DNA of 64,000 nucleotides from Desulfosporosinus meridiei DSM 13257. Its GTDB lineage: Bacteria > Bacillota > Desulfitobacteriia > Desulfitobacteriales > Desulfitobacteriaceae. This document shows, piece after piece, positions 17,074 to 25,929 of this stretch. The stretch is taken from the NCBI RefSeq assembly GCF_000231385.2, contig NC_018515.1, positions 1,368,501 through 1,432,500 of the forward strand. The letters run 5' to 3'. The position numbers were made by a program, and so were the translations under genes. The notes beneath the pieces are model-generated. The model saw nothing but the letters and a program-made list of their open reading frames with translations. It was not told the origin of the DNA and searched no databases. Positions within the stretch are counted from its first letter, which is position 1. Each line of letters opens with the position of its first letter.

Positions 17074-19302
17074 ATGGACAGTTACCAAGAAAATCATCAA
17101 GAGGAGATTGAGTATCTTAAGAAGACATTAGCCTTTATCGAAGAAGAAGTGAAAAAGGAAGAGAAAAATTTAGAAGAGAAAAAGAGTGATTTAATAGCTG
17201 CCAAAAAGGATATGTATGAAAACACTGTTCATATTGCGAGCGATTTTGAGAGTCTTGTCGATATTAACCTGCATCTTATGCAAGTCAATAATCATATATC
17301 GGGTTACGACACACGGCGCATCAAGAACCTCAAGAAAATGATAAACTCACCTTACTTTGGCCGCTTTGACTTTATAGAAAAGGGTTTTAATGAAAAAGAA
17401 AAGATATACATTGGACTTTACAATTTAATGGATAAAAACACGGGTGAAGTCTACGTTTATGACTGGCGCGCACCTATTTCAAGTGTATTTTATAGATATG
17501 AATTAGGTGAAGTAATGTATGACACTCCGGCAGGGGTTAGTCGGGGAGATGTGTCTTTGAAAAGGCAATATCAAATTCGAGACTCACAGCTTAAATACTT
17601 TTTCGATTGTAGTGTTAGGATTACCGACGAAATACTACAGGAAGTACTAAGTCATAATACTTCCGCCAAAATGAAAAATATTATCGAAACGATTCAAAAG
17701 GAACAAGACGTAATTATTAGGGATAGGGATCATGAGCTCTTAATTGTGCAAGGTGTAGCGGGTAGTGGAAAAACATCAATTGCTCTGCATAGGATTGCCT
17801 TCCTTCTTTATGAGGGGCTTAATACCAATCTGCAGTCTAAGGATGTGATCATAATATCTCCTAACTCAGTTTTTAGTCATTATATTTCCAGTGTCCTTCC
17901 TGAGCTTGGAGAAGAAAACGTAAGGCAAAGCATCTTTGACGATTTAGTTTTAGAGGTTTTGCAGGGCAGGTTTGGTAAGGAAACAAGGGAGATGCAGCTT
18001 GAAGCCTTGATACATTCCCGCGTGAAGATTGGGGATGAAGGTCGGAAGAAAAGCATCGATTTTAAGGGTTCGAGGGTATTTAAGAAAATTCTTGATAGAC
18101 TTTTATGGCACTACGCCCATCGGCTTATTGAATTTGAGGACGTCTATTATAACGGAACAATTCTTGCGACCAGGCAGCAGCTAAAGAACCGTTTCCTACA
18201 CAATGAAATTGGTATTCCCATGGCAAAACAGCTCAATAAAATCGAGACGATCCTTTTGCAAAAGGTTCACCCCTTACAGAAAAAGAGACTCAAACGTTTA
18301 GAAAAGATTGTGGAAAAAAGTGAAGGGCATGAGTTTGAAATAAAGTCCTTTAGCCGCTTATTAGCTATTAAACAAGCCGTGGCTTTTCGGGACCGTATTC
18401 AAAAATTCACGAAGGTTGATTACGGTGACTTGTATACGCAGTTATTCAAGAACCGTGGGCTTTTGCATAAATTGGCCCAAGGACTAACACTTCCGGAGAA
18501 TATTAACGAAATCATTTCAACAACTCTTCAGAATCTAGAAGAGGGGCAAGTGCACTATGAAGATTACGCTCCGCTTCTTTACCTGAAACTGAAAGTTGAA
18601 GGGAATAATGTGGTTTCTGGTATTAAACATGTGGTCATTGATGAAGCCCAAGACTATACTCCTCTGCAATACGAGGTTTTTAAGATCTTGTACGATAATG
18701 CAACCTACACTGTTTTAGGAGACATACGTCAAGCGATCGAAAAACCAATAGACTATTCACTATATGACGATGTTTCCGAGATACTCAATAAAGGTAAGAC
18801 GATTAAGCTGTCTTTAAATAAAGGCTATAGGTCAACTTGTGAAATTAACGCCTTCACACAGAAGCTGCTTGGTGAAGGAAACCAACACGATTATTGTTCT
18901 ATTGAACGATATGGTGAGGAACCTAAGGTTATTCAGCGAGAAACATTAGAGGGAATTGATCAGTCCATCATAGCAGACATAGGGAATTATACCCAGCAAG
19001 GGTATGAATCAGTCGCCATCATATGTAAAACTCAAAAAGAGGCAGAAAAGGTGTTTAGTCGCTTGAAAAAATCTGTGCAACTAACCCTTATTAAACCTCA
19101 AGAAGGGGAAGTTATAAAAGGTGCTCTAGTCATTCCAACTTATATGGCAAAGGGATTAGAATTTGATGTTGTGATTATCTACGATGTTAATAAGGAGAAC
19201 TATGTAAGTGATTTTGATAGACAATTACTGTACATTGGCTGTACACGAGCACTTCATCGACTGGTAATTTATCACAAAGGGGATAAAAGTCCCTTGATTT
19301 AA
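17074..19302 (+). CDS. helD: HelD-like RNA polymerase recycling ATPase / UvrD-type helicase
   Basis: A 742-residue superfamily 1 helicase-like ATPase of the HelD group. In Bacillus, HelD inserts into RNA polymerase and uses ATP to remove nucleic acid from stalled complexes. The N-terminus (1-75) is a long charged coiled coil, as in HelD, where it enters the secondary channel. Walker A is VQGVAGSGKTSIALHR near residue 227, and the DEAQD motif II is in VVIDEAQDYTPLQ near 522. Later helicase motifs include GYRST and MAKGLEFDVVII. The C-terminus has the IGCTRALHRL motif. AGGAGCG precedes the ATG. It appears to be monocistronic, with terminators on both sides. Confidence 0.85.
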   Translation: MDSYQENHQEEIEYLKKTLAFIEEEVKKEEKNLEEKKSDLIAAKKDMYENTVHIASDFESLVDINLHLMQVNNHISGYDTRRIKNLKKMINSPYFGRFDFIEKGFNEKEKIYIGLYNLMDKNTGEVYVYDWRAPISSVFYRYELGEVMYDTPAGVSRGDVSLKRQYQIRDSQLKYFFDCSVRITDEILQEVLSHNTSAKMKNIIETIQKEQDVIIRDRDHELLIVQGVAGSGKTSIALHRIAFLLYEGLNTNLQSKDVIIISPNSVFSHYISSVLPELGEENVRQSIFDDLVLEVLQGRFGKETREMQLEALIHSRVKIGDEGRKKSIDFKGSRVFKKILDRLLWHYAHRLIEFEDVYYNGTILATRQQLKNRFLHNEIGIPMAKQLNKIETILLQKVHPLQKKRLKRLEKIVEKSEGHEFEIKSFSRLLAIKQAVAFRDRIQKFTKVDYGDLYTQLFKNRGLLHKLAQGLTLPENINEIISTTLQNLEEGQVHYEDYAPLLYLKLKVEGNNVVSGIKHVVIDEAQDYTPLQYEVFKILYDNATYTVLGDIRQAIEKPIDYSLYDDVSEILNKGKTIKLSLNKGYRSTCEINAFTQKLLGEGNQHDYCSIERYGEEPKVIQRETLEGIDQSIIADIGNYTQQGYESVAIICKTQKEAEKVFSRLKKSVQLTLIKPQEGEVIKGALVIPTYMAKGLEFDVVIIYDVNKENYVSDFDRQLLYIGCTRALHRLVIYHKGDKSPLI

Positions 19303-19420
19303 CAATGAAACCTGAGAAGGCAAATCGCAAAGTGGCCATACGTCAAGCTGGTATGACGGTATTCTCTATATTGAAAGGCTAGAAAACTAAGAAAATAACT
19401 GAAAAGAAACGAAGAAAAAA

Positions 19421-19472
19421 ATAGACCATCTGATTGGATTTTGAGAATCCGATTAGATGGCCTATTTTATTT
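19421..19472. terminator. Terminator between convergent helD and cfa
   Basis: A 15-base-pair stem with two G-U pairs (CCATCTGATTGGATT, 19426-19440, with 19446-19460) is followed by CCTATTTTATTT. It sits in the 218-base gap between convergent genes and probably serves helD. Confidence 0.7.
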
Positions 19473-19520
19473 GAAGCATTTTCACTGCGCCTATGGGGGG
19501 TTAAGATTATGAAAAATCCT

Positions 19521-20696
19521 TTAAAAATAGATATTCTTTCGGGTCAAAGGCAAAGTATTATTAACCCCCTTCGTAAACAAGAATTGATGGAGATCAAGAT
19601 TGCCAGAATGGAAAGACGCGGCACTGGAGTTAAGATAGAGACGCCACATCCGAATAAAAGTTTCATCCTTGATTTTCATGATTAACGGAAGGGAATTCTC
19701 GAAATTTTGGATCCAGTGCTCAAGGGTTTTAGTGTAGTGCTCACGAAGGCTTTCAACGTCTATGAGGTAGAAGTTGTTAGCGGCCATTAGTGCAACCAAT
19801 TCTTGTATTGTAGGAATATATCCGCCAGGGAAAATGTATTTCTTAATCCAACTGTTCGTCGGAGATTCTTTATATGCTGTGATGCAGTGCAGGAGAGATA
19901 CTCCGTCTTCATTTAGTAGGGATTTTACAGTAGAGAAATAATCATTGAGATGTTCCTTTCCTACATGCTCAATCATCCCTACGCTTACCACCCGGTCAAA
20001 AGTTCTGCCTTCTAATTCTTTGTAGTCTATGAGTTGGACTTCAACCAGATCTTGTAATCCTTCATTTTCAACTCTTCTAAGGGTTTTAGTGTATTGTTCC
20101 GAACTCAGGGTAATACCGAGAGCTTTAGTCCGATAAACTTTAGCTGCAGTAAGAATAAGTTCTCCCCATCCACAACCGATGTCGAGTAGAGTTTGACCGG
20201 GCGTTAAATTTAGTTTGCGCAAAATATGTGTGACTTTGTTACGTTGAGCCTGAAGCAGACTATCTTCAGGGGACATAAAATAAGCGCAGGAATAGGTCAA
20301 GGTTTCATCTAACCATAATCTAAAAAAGTCGTTTCCAATGTCATAGTGAAATTGAATATTCTCTATATTTTCCCTGATATTGCTCGTAAACACTTTAAAT
20401 AGTTTAGTGTACCCGTTTTTCTGGTGAAGAAAGCTATCCTGATTCTTATAAATAGATTCAATGACTTTTTGGACACTTCCCACAACATCAAACTTCTTTA
20501 GCATATAACCTTCGCCAAATGTCATATATGGATCTCTGATAATTTTCAATTTTGGAATAGGTTCATTAAAATTAATTCGAAACTGCGGATTTCCTATACC
20601 ATACTTAATAAGCTCGTCATCCCAGAAGTTAACTTCACAAGGATCGGCAAATAGGTTTTTCATCAGGTGTTTGTAAAATAATTTGTCAATATCCAT
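19521..20696 (-). CDS. cfa: Cyclopropane-fatty-acyl-phospholipid synthase
   Basis: A 391-residue enzyme that transfers a methylene group from S-adenosylmethionine to double bonds of membrane lipid acyl chains. The N-terminal lipid-binding region (1-100) is followed by HYDIGNDFFRLWLD, the family signature, and then the SAM-binding LLDIGCGWGE near residue 172. Later conserved segments are GITLSSEQ, VSVGMIEHVG and YIFPGGYIPT, with an HYTKTLEHW motif near the end. GGGAGGCACAAA precedes the ATG. Length is normal. Cfa acts at the inner membrane face and is commonly induced on entry to stationary phase or under acid stress. The neighbours on the opposite strand are stress-type YsnF proteins, which is suggestive only. 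Confidence 0.92.
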   Translation of the reverse strand: MDIDKLFYKHLMKNLFADPCEVNFWDDELIKYGIGNPQFRINFNEPIPKLKIIRDPYMTFGEGYMLKKFDVVGSVQKVIESIYKNQDSFLHQKNGYTKLFKVFTSNIRENIENIQFHYDIGNDFFRLWLDETLTYSCAYFMSPEDSLLQAQRNKVTHILRKLNLTPGQTLLDIGCGWGELILTAAKVYRTKALGITLSSEQYTKTLRRVENEGLQDLVEVQLIDYKELEGRTFDRVVSVGMIEHVGKEHLNDYFSTVKSLLNEDGVSLLHCITAYKESPTNSWIKKYIFPGGYIPTIQELVALMAANNFYLIDVESLREHYTKTLEHWIQNFENSLPLIMKIKDETFIRMWRLYLNSSAASFHSGNLDLHQFLFTKGVNNTLPLTRKNIYF

Positions 20697-20947
20697 TTTG
20701 TGCCTCCCTATATATTTACAGACTCTCCATCTGGATTTGAGAGATAGTCCATATTATGCATAGCTTGGCTTAATTGGGACAAAGATAGGGATTCTTTTTT
20801 TATCGTATTGATTTCAATTGCTAAGAAAAGTTTTTTTTATGGAACCAACTCATTTATACAGCTCTTAATTCCCAACTTTTAAATAGATAATAAATATCTT
20901 TGAAGGGCAATATAACAATGATGTTAATTAAAGGAGGTATTTATTAT

Positions 20948-21403
20948 ATGGGTTTATTAAATGATATTTTCGGAAACGAAGATGACACTGGAAAAGAAAC
21001 TGGAGATGAGAACGCAAAGCTTCTTCTCCGCAAAGAAGAGCTTGATATTGACAAAAGTAATGTGCAAAAAGGTGAAGTAGAGTTTAGCAAGGAAATTATA
21101 TCAGAACAAAAAACAGTTGATGTTCCGGTAAAACGCGAAGAAGTCGTAATAGAAAGAAGATCCTTAAACAATGAACAAAGTGATTCGCCTATAACTGAAG
21201 AGGCGGAAACCATTCGTATTCCGGTCAGTGAAGAAATAGTTAATGTAAATAAGCGTACTGTAGTAACAGGGGAAGTGTCAGCTTATAAACGCAATGTAAG
21301 TGATACAAAGCATATAGATGAAACTCTTAAGCGAGAAGAAGTCCTGGTAAATAAGATTGGTAACCCCGATGTCGTTGACAGTGTAATAACAGATCATCAA
21401 TAA
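20948..21403 (+). CDS. YsnF/AvaK domain (DUF2382) stress-type protein
   Basis: A 151-residue acidic, charged protein with two copies of the YsnF/AvaK (DUF2382) repeat: LLLRKEELDIDKSNVQKGEV to VKREEVVIERR, and IRIPVSEEIVNVNKR to LKREEVLV. Proteins with this domain are often general-stress or desiccation-related; the molecular function is unknown. It has no membrane helix. The ATG at 20948 is preceded by AAGGAGG ten bases upstream; an upstream in-frame ATG at 20900 lacks one. A strong terminator follows. The next gene encodes a membrane-anchored paralogue. Confidence 0.8.
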   Translation: MGLLNDIFGNEDDTGKETGDENAKLLLRKEELDIDKSNVQKGEVEFSKEIISEQKTVDVPVKREEVVIERRSLNNEQSDSPITEEAETIRIPVSEEIVNVNKRTVVTGEVSAYKRNVSDTKHIDETLKREEVLVNKIGNPDVVDSVITDHQ

Positions 21404-21414
21404 ATAATTAGGGA

Positions 21415-21454
21415 ACACCTCACCAATCCTATACACGATTGGTGAGGTGTTTTT
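21415..21454 (+). terminator. Intrinsic terminator between the two YsnF-domain genes
   Basis: A 14-base-pair perfect stem (ACACCTCACCAATC with GATTGGTGAGGTGT) and an eight-base loop are followed by TTTTC. The two paralogues are therefore at least partly separate transcripts. Confidence 0.85.
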
Positions 21455-21476
21455 CAGAATAAGTGGAGGGTAAGGT

Positions 21477-22112
21477 ATGGTAAAGAACTTATTAGTATAT
21501 CATCATAAAACATATATTACCAAAGGGATAATTCCAGGAGTAATAATCGGAGGATTTGTAGGAGTACTGATTGATTTGCTTATTGGAATTGATATTTTGC
21601 TTATCTCAACCTTATTAGGTATTGTACTAGGAGGTCTTATTGGAGGACTTTGGGCATTGTATTCCACAGGAAATATTAATAACGCTAAATACATACCAGA
21701 AACAAGCGCACCGAAACAAAACTTCACTAATAACGTGACCCTTCAGATCAAAGAAGAACAACTTGATTTAGCTAAAAAGTGGATGCAAACTGGAGAAGTT
21801 AAAATTTTTAGGGAATCTTTCATCCAAGAAAAAAGCTTTACTGTGCCTATCAAGCGTGAAGAGCTCGTAATAGAGAGGAAAGACTTTGTTTCAGCTACCC
21901 CGGAACACAAAGTTGAGCCCCCAAACGTTATCCGTATACCCCTTAGCGAAGAACAGATTGAATTTATAAAACATAGGGTTGATTTAGAGGATGTATCCAT
22001 CTATAAACAGCAAATAGTAGATATAAAACACATTGAAGAGACATTAAAGAGAGAAGATTTAAAAGTAAAAATCTCCGGTTCCCCAAAAGTTAGTGACGAA
22101 TCAAATTCTTAG
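21477..22112 (+). CDS. Membrane-anchored YsnF/AvaK domain (DUF2382) protein
   Basis: A 211-residue paralogue of the preceding gene. Two glycine-rich hydrophobic helices occupy about residues 16-62, similar to glycine-zipper membrane segments. A soluble part then carries two DUF2382 repeats: LQIKEEQLDLAKKWMQTGEV to IKREELVIERK, and IRIPLSEEQIEFIKHR to LKREDLKVKI. This pairs a soluble and a membrane-bound form of the same domain. GGAGGGTAAGGT precedes the ATG. A stress role is known only for the family in general; the division of labour here is inference. Confidence 0.78.
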   Translation: MVKNLLVYHHKTYITKGIIPGVIIGGFVGVLIDLLIGIDILLISTLLGIVLGGLIGGLWALYSTGNINNAKYIPETSAPKQNFTNNVTLQIKEEQLDLAKKWMQTGEVKIFRESFIQEKSFTVPIKREELVIERKDFVSATPEHKVEPPNVIRIPLSEEQIEFIKHRVDLEDVSIYKQQIVDIKHIEETLKREDLKVKISGSPKVSDESNS

Positions 22113-22148
22113 GTCATGGAGGCAGTGATGGTTAGAACTCTAATCGTT

Positions 22149-22187
22149 AAGGCCCAGCTCATTTTGTGAACTGGGCCTTTATTTTGC
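22149..22187 (+). terminator. Intrinsic terminator after the second YsnF-domain gene
   Basis: AAGGCCCAG (22149-22157) pairs with CTGGGCCTT (22171-22179), followed by TATTTTG. Confidence 0.8.
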
Positions 22188-22223
22188 CCTTAGAGAAATA
22201 ATTTTTTAGGGGCTAAGAATGTT

Positions 22224-22387
22224 CTATGCATTACTTTTCTTATATTTATCCTTCCTTTCAAAAATCACTACATGTCCACAGGTTTGGCTTTGCCCCAACA
22301 GCAAGTTAAGCATAGCAACAGTGGAGAAAGAGGCATCAACACTTCTAAAATGAATTACTTGTTTAGTATCAGAATGTAATAACCTTA
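22224..22387 (-). pseudogene. Possible leftward gene fragment, unidentified
   Basis: In the gap before the PadR gene, the minus strand reads open for about 54 codons: LLHSDTKQVIHFRSVDAS, then TVAMLNLLLGQSQTCGHVV, ending at a TAG at 22224. The composition looks like protein, but an in-frame TGA lies just upstream and there is no start codon. It may be the C-terminal remnant of a lost gene. I do not recognise the family. Confidence 0.25.
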
Positions 22388-22430
22388 ATCATGAATAAGT
22401 AAGTTCGCTCTTTTGATTAGTAATAAGGGA

Positions 22431-22460
22431 TTGACAATATACAGTCAAACTGTATATTGT
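22431..22460 (+). promoter_or_regulatory. PadR promoter with overlapping operator palindrome
   Basis: TTGACA (22431-22436) and TATATT (22453-22458) form a sigma-A promoter with a 16-base spacer. The inverted repeat ACAATATACAG (22434-22444) / CTGTATATTGT (22450-22460), with a five-base centre, overlaps both elements. This is what autoregulation by the PadR protein encoded immediately downstream would require. Confidence 0.65.
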
Positions 22461-22480
22461 TGTATGAGCGGGAGGAATTT

Positions 22481-22792
22481 ATGAACCTAGAAAAATTTTT
22501 ACCACTAACAGAAACTACTTTTTATATCTTAATGGCTTTGACAGAACCAGGGCACGGCTATGCAATCATGAATAAAGTGGAAGAAATGAGTGGCGGAAAA
22601 GTAAGAACAGCAGCCGGTACCATGTATGGAGCAATTGAAAACTTAATCAAGCAGAAATTAATTAAGGCAGTTCCTTCGGAGGATAAACGAAGAAAAGTTT
22701 ATCTGATTACAGATGAGGGAAGGCAGATTTTACAGCTGGAGACAGAAAGACTTAAGCATCTGGTTCTTGTAGCCCAGAATCATGGATTCTAA
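22481..22792 (+). CDS. PadR-family transcriptional regulator
   Basis: A 103-residue winged-helix regulator of the short PadR type (subfamily 2, HTH plus one C-terminal helix). Typical motifs are FYILMALTEPGHGYAIM in helix 1-2, RTAAGTMYGAIENLI in the recognition helix, and RKVYLITDEGR in the wing. GGGAGGAATTT precedes the ATG at 22481. Short PadR genes usually sit before a membrane or DUF2812 partner that they control; here the two genes that follow are both frameshifted. It probably represses its own promoter through the palindrome at 22434-22460. Confidence 0.88.
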   Translation: MNLEKFLPLTETTFYILMALTEPGHGYAIMNKVEEMSGGKVRTAAGTMYGAIENLIKQKLIKAVPSEDKRRKVYLITDEGRQILQLETERLKHLVLVAQNHGF

Positions 22793-22809
22793 TAGGGAGG
22801 ACTTAGAAA

Positions 22810-22982
22810 ATGAAAAAATTTAAAGTGTTTGAGGCACTAAGTTTTGGAGGGCATTCTGGTTTGAATTTCCCTTTATGCCACTTCGTCTAATACCAATCTT
22901 GTTCTTTGCAATAGGTGGACTCTGCTATGCTATCTGGGCAATAAAGGCGAAGAAATTATTTGATAAAAAAATGAATAACTAG
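22810..22982 (+). pseudogene. Frameshifted small membrane-protein gene behind PadR
   Basis: An ATG at 22810, preceded by GGGAGG, opens MKKFKVFEALS and then stops in the same frame after 26 codons. A -1 shift near 22845 gives FWRAFWFEFPFMPL and a hydrophobic helix (PILFFAIGGLCYAIWAI) ending KAKKLFDKKMNN at 22982. The combined product would be a short membrane protein. Position behind PadR suggests a remnant of a DUF2812-like partner, but I cannot confirm the family. Confidence 0.45.
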
Positions 22983-23060
22983 ACATAAAATGTAAAAAAG
23001 TGAATGAGGAGTTATGAAAATCAATACTTTTTGTGCTTCAAAATTAGTGGAGGTGTGTAG

Positions 23061-23781
23061 TTGAAACTAAAATCATATATGCTGCTAATAATATTTTTTG
23101 TGATTTTCTCTTTTTTACCAACAATTGCATATGCCAATTCAGCAGAGCCCCCTGGGCTGATACTCATTTTAAAAAATGCTCCCGCAGATGTCTCGGTTTC
23201 CATTGTTTCCGCAGACTCTATTCAGGAAGGGAAAAAAAGGAAGGTTGCTTGGGAAATCTACTATGCTTTCTACAAATAGAGATATTGGAAATAATAACGA
23301 AATCTTACTTAGGGTATCGGGAAATGGCGTAAGTTACGATCAAATTGTTGGGAAGGAATTCTTAACCGGTTACAATAGCATTGTCACATTGGATTTCTCC
23401 TCGCAAACCATAGCGGCCGGAAAGATGTTGTCCCGATCAATCCTTTTAGTAACCCAGCGGGTATTATTCACCTTAGTGATTGAAGGTGTAATCTTCATTT
23501 TGTTTAGGTTCCGTGACAAAAAGAGTTGGATTGCCTTCCTGATGATGAATTTACTGACACAAGGGATTTTAAATGTAGCCCTAAACGGGGCTTCCCCTTT
23601 TGCTAGCTATTTGATTTTCAACCTGATTTTGATGGAATTCTTTGTACTTTTCGCTGAACTTGTAGGTGTTCTTGTTTTTATCAAAGAACATGGTAGATTC
23701 CGTCGGGTTTCTTATGTATTGGTTGCAAATCTGGCCAGCCTTGTATTGGGCGGTTATTTGATCACTGTTTTGCCAATTTAA
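23061..23781 (+). pseudogene. Frameshifted exported/membrane protein gene
   Basis: A TTG start at 23061, six bases after GGAGGTGTG, opens a signal peptide ending in AYANSAEPP, then NAPADVSVSIVSAD and YYAFYK, and stops at 23277-23279. The other frame continues NRDIGNNNEILLRVSGNGVSY and four or five hydrophobic helices to 23781. A single-base indel near 23270, where the sequence contains an AAA run, separates the two parts. The intact protein would be about 240 residues with an extracytoplasmic domain and several membrane helices. Related unnamed proteins occur near PadR genes in Clostridia; function is unknown. Sequencing error cannot be excluded. Confidence 0.6.
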
Positions 23782-23800
23782 CATTATAATATTTTCTATT

Positions 23801-23845
23801 TTGGCCTACCCAGCATTTACGCTTCGGTAGGCCAATTTATTTATA
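23801..23845 (+). terminator. Intrinsic terminator ending the PadR module
   Basis: TTGGCCTACC (23801-23810) pairs with GGTAGGCCAA (23826-23835), followed by TTTATTTAT. The remaining bases to the TetR gene contain its operator region and no supported gene. Confidence 0.75.
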
Positions 23846-24043
23846 GAAAGAAGCAATTTTGATAGGGAAACACTCTATAACTTATACAATACTTTACTTT
23901 AGATATTAAGTGAAGTTCTACTTGAAATAAGGATATGAAACCTATTTGTTTTAATTCGGTGAAGACCGGGTAATCCCAGGAGCTTAAAGGGTTGTAATAA
24001 AATTGATGATTGATCTCATAACATTAAAGGAGTATTATGTGGT

Positions 24044-24072
24044 TATAATTTCCATAAATTGACCGAACGGTC
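24044..24072 (+). promoter_or_regulatory. TetR-type operator and -10 element before the efflux operon
   Basis: The palindrome GACCGAACGGTC (24061-24072) is of the GACCGNNCGGTC type bound by many TetR-family repressors. It lies just downstream of TATAAT (24044-24049), so a bound repressor would block the operon that begins at 24098. No convincing -35 is visible. Confidence 0.55.
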
Positions 24073-24097
24073 GGACAAAAGTTGAATGGAGGTTAGT

Positions 24098-24736
24098 ATG
24101 GCAAGGTTGAAAGACAAAGAGGAAACCATTCTAAATGCAGCATTTGAAGTGTTTAGAAAGAACGGTTTTACAAATGCCAGCATGAAGGATATCGCAGCAG
24201 AGGCAGGACTGGGGAAAGGTACCTTATATGAATACTTTCAGAACAAGGAAGATTTGTTTATACAGGTAGCCAAGGCGGAGACTAGTCAGTTCTTTGCTGA
24301 AATTAACCGCAGGATCAGCGATAAACTTTCGCTGCGGGAAATATTAAATGAAATTATTAAGTTTACCCAGGAAACCTTGGAAGAGACGGAGTTTTTCTTC
24401 AAATTTATGTTGTTTGGTAAATTTTTTGAAATGGACTGCGAGGTGAAGCAAAAGTTATACGAAATGATTTTAAGTAGTAGAGAGGAATCGGTGAATATAT
24501 TAAGGGGAAATTTTGAGAAGGGAGTAGCAGATGGAATTCTAAGAGAATTCGATTGGGAATTTGCAGCAAATTTTATTCCTGAAATGATCGGAGCCTATTG
24601 TAACTTTAAAGCCCAGATTATGGGCTATTGCTGGACCCAGCAGCAGAAAGATATTGATAGGGAAAAAATGATTGATTTTATCCTAAATGGAATAGCGGCT
24701 AAAACAAACTCAGGATCGGACACTTGTGCAGTCTAA
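24098..24736 (+). CDS. TetR/AcrR-family transcriptional repressor
   Basis: A 212-residue regulator. The N-terminal helix-turn-helix (about 6-54) is well conserved: ILNAAFEVFRKNGFTNASM, DIAAEAGLGKGTLYEYF and NKEDLF. The C-terminal ligand-binding domain is helical and variable. The ATG at 24098 follows GGAGGTTAGT; a second ATG at 24086 lies before that site. It is the first gene of an operon with a membrane fusion protein and an RND pump, and a TetR-type palindrome lies upstream, so local repression relieved by a pump substrate is the simplest model. Confidence 0.9.
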   Translation: MARLKDKEETILNAAFEVFRKNGFTNASMKDIAAEAGLGKGTLYEYFQNKEDLFIQVAKAETSQFFAEINRRISDKLSLREILNEIIKFTQETLEETEFFFKFMLFGKFFEMDCEVKQKLYEMILSSREESVNILRGNFEKGVADGILREFDWEFAANFIPEMIGAYCNFKAQIMGYCWTQQQKDIDREKMIDFILNGIAAKTNSGSDTCAV

Positions 24737-24750
24737 GGAGGGGTAAAGGT

Positions 24751-25917
24751 GTGAGTAAAAAAAGAATAATCTTGTTAGTAATTATCGTTGTTATTTTTAT
24801 CGGTGGAGTTGCGCTGTTTAACCGATATGGAGCTCAATCAATCTTTGCAGCTAAGGATAATGAAAGTGTGGAATCTGATCCAAGCAACAAAGTGGCAGTG
24901 GAAGTAATCAGTCCAAAAGTGGCAGGTGAAAACGAAGGGTTATACTATAAAGCAACCCTGGAAGCCGATCAAGAAGGAATTGTAAGCTCAAAGAATAGCG
25001 GAAAGGTAATCAGTATTTTATTTGATGACGGAAAGCAGGTTACTCAAGGTGAGGTGCTTATAATCTTAGATGACCAGGATATTGTAAATCAGATTAAGTC
25101 TGCCGAAAGTCAGTTAGAGGTATCAAAAGCTTCTCTGCAAAAGACAGAGGCTAGTCTGGAAAATACTCAACGATCCTACGATCGGACTAAAACCTTAGCA
25201 GGACAAGGGGTTGTTGCCCAGGCTGAACTGGAAAACGCAGAAACTTCTCTGAAAATGATTAAGGCGGACGTTGCTTCAAGTCAAGCAGCTATTCAAGCAA
25301 CCCAGACCACAATCGATAATCTCAAAACTACCTTGGCCGATATGACTATTCGAGCTCCAATAACTGGCGTCATGGACGGAAAAAATGTCAGTATAGGCCA
25401 GTTTCTTTCGCCGGGAAATGTTCTGGGAAAGGTTAGAGATATTTCATTGATCGATGCTGTTATCGAGATAGACCAAGCACAAATTAAGTCGATAAAAATT
25501 GGGCAAAAGGCTAAGGTTAAGCTAAATGAAGACGATTCGGATTCCGCTGAAGGTGTCGTGAAAAGCATTACTCCCTCTGCCGATCCATCCTCAAGATCCT
25601 TTAAGGTGAAGGTACAATTAAATAATGAAACCTTGTCCTTAAGGCCGGGGGTATTTGCTAAGGTAAGGCTGATGGATGAGAATGATGGAAAAGTCCAGAA
25701 CTTTGTTATACCTGTGGGGTTAATAACCGGGAAAGAAGGCAATTATTTCGTTTACATAAATGATAACGGGATTGTGAAAAAAAGGGCAGTAACGGTTGGA
25801 AACTTGGTAAACAATCAGGCAGAGATTAATTCAGGCCTTCAAGGAAATGAATCCATAATCTCGACAAACCTCAACATGCTTCAAGAGGGTGATGAGATTA
25901 CGGTGGGTTCAGAATAG
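24751..25917 (+). CDS. RND efflux periplasmic-adaptor-type (membrane fusion) protein
   Basis: A 388-residue HlyD/AcrA-family adaptor. An N-terminal membrane anchor (about 5-25) is followed by a lipoyl-like half (GKVISILFDDGKQVTQGEVL), a coiled-coil hairpin with heptads (about 110-185), the second lipoyl half (MTIRAPITGVMDGKNVSIGQ) and a beta-barrel (VKLNEDDSDSAEGVVK). The GTG at 24751 is preceded by AAGGAGGGGT; a start further upstream would overlap the TetR gene. It is 12 bases before the RND pump. The coiled coil is short, as in adaptors from organisms without an outer membrane channel. Confidence 0.88.
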   Translation: MSKKRIILLVIIVVIFIGGVALFNRYGAQSIFAAKDNESVESDPSNKVAVEVISPKVAGENEGLYYKATLEADQEGIVSSKNSGKVISILFDDGKQVTQGEVLIILDDQDIVNQIKSAESQLEVSKASLQKTEASLENTQRSYDRTKTLAGQGVVAQAELENAETSLKMIKADVASSQAAIQATQTTIDNLKTTLADMTIRAPITGVMDGKNVSIGQFLSPGNVLGKVRDISLIDAVIEIDQAQIKSIKIGQKAKVKLNEDDSDSAEGVVKSITPSADPSSRSFKVKVQLNNETLSLRPGVFAKVRLMDENDGKVQNFVIPVGLITGKEGNYFVYINDNGIVKKRAVTVGNLVNNQAEINSGLQGNESIISTNLNMLQEGDEITVGSE

Positions 25918-25929
25918 GGGGACTAAGAT

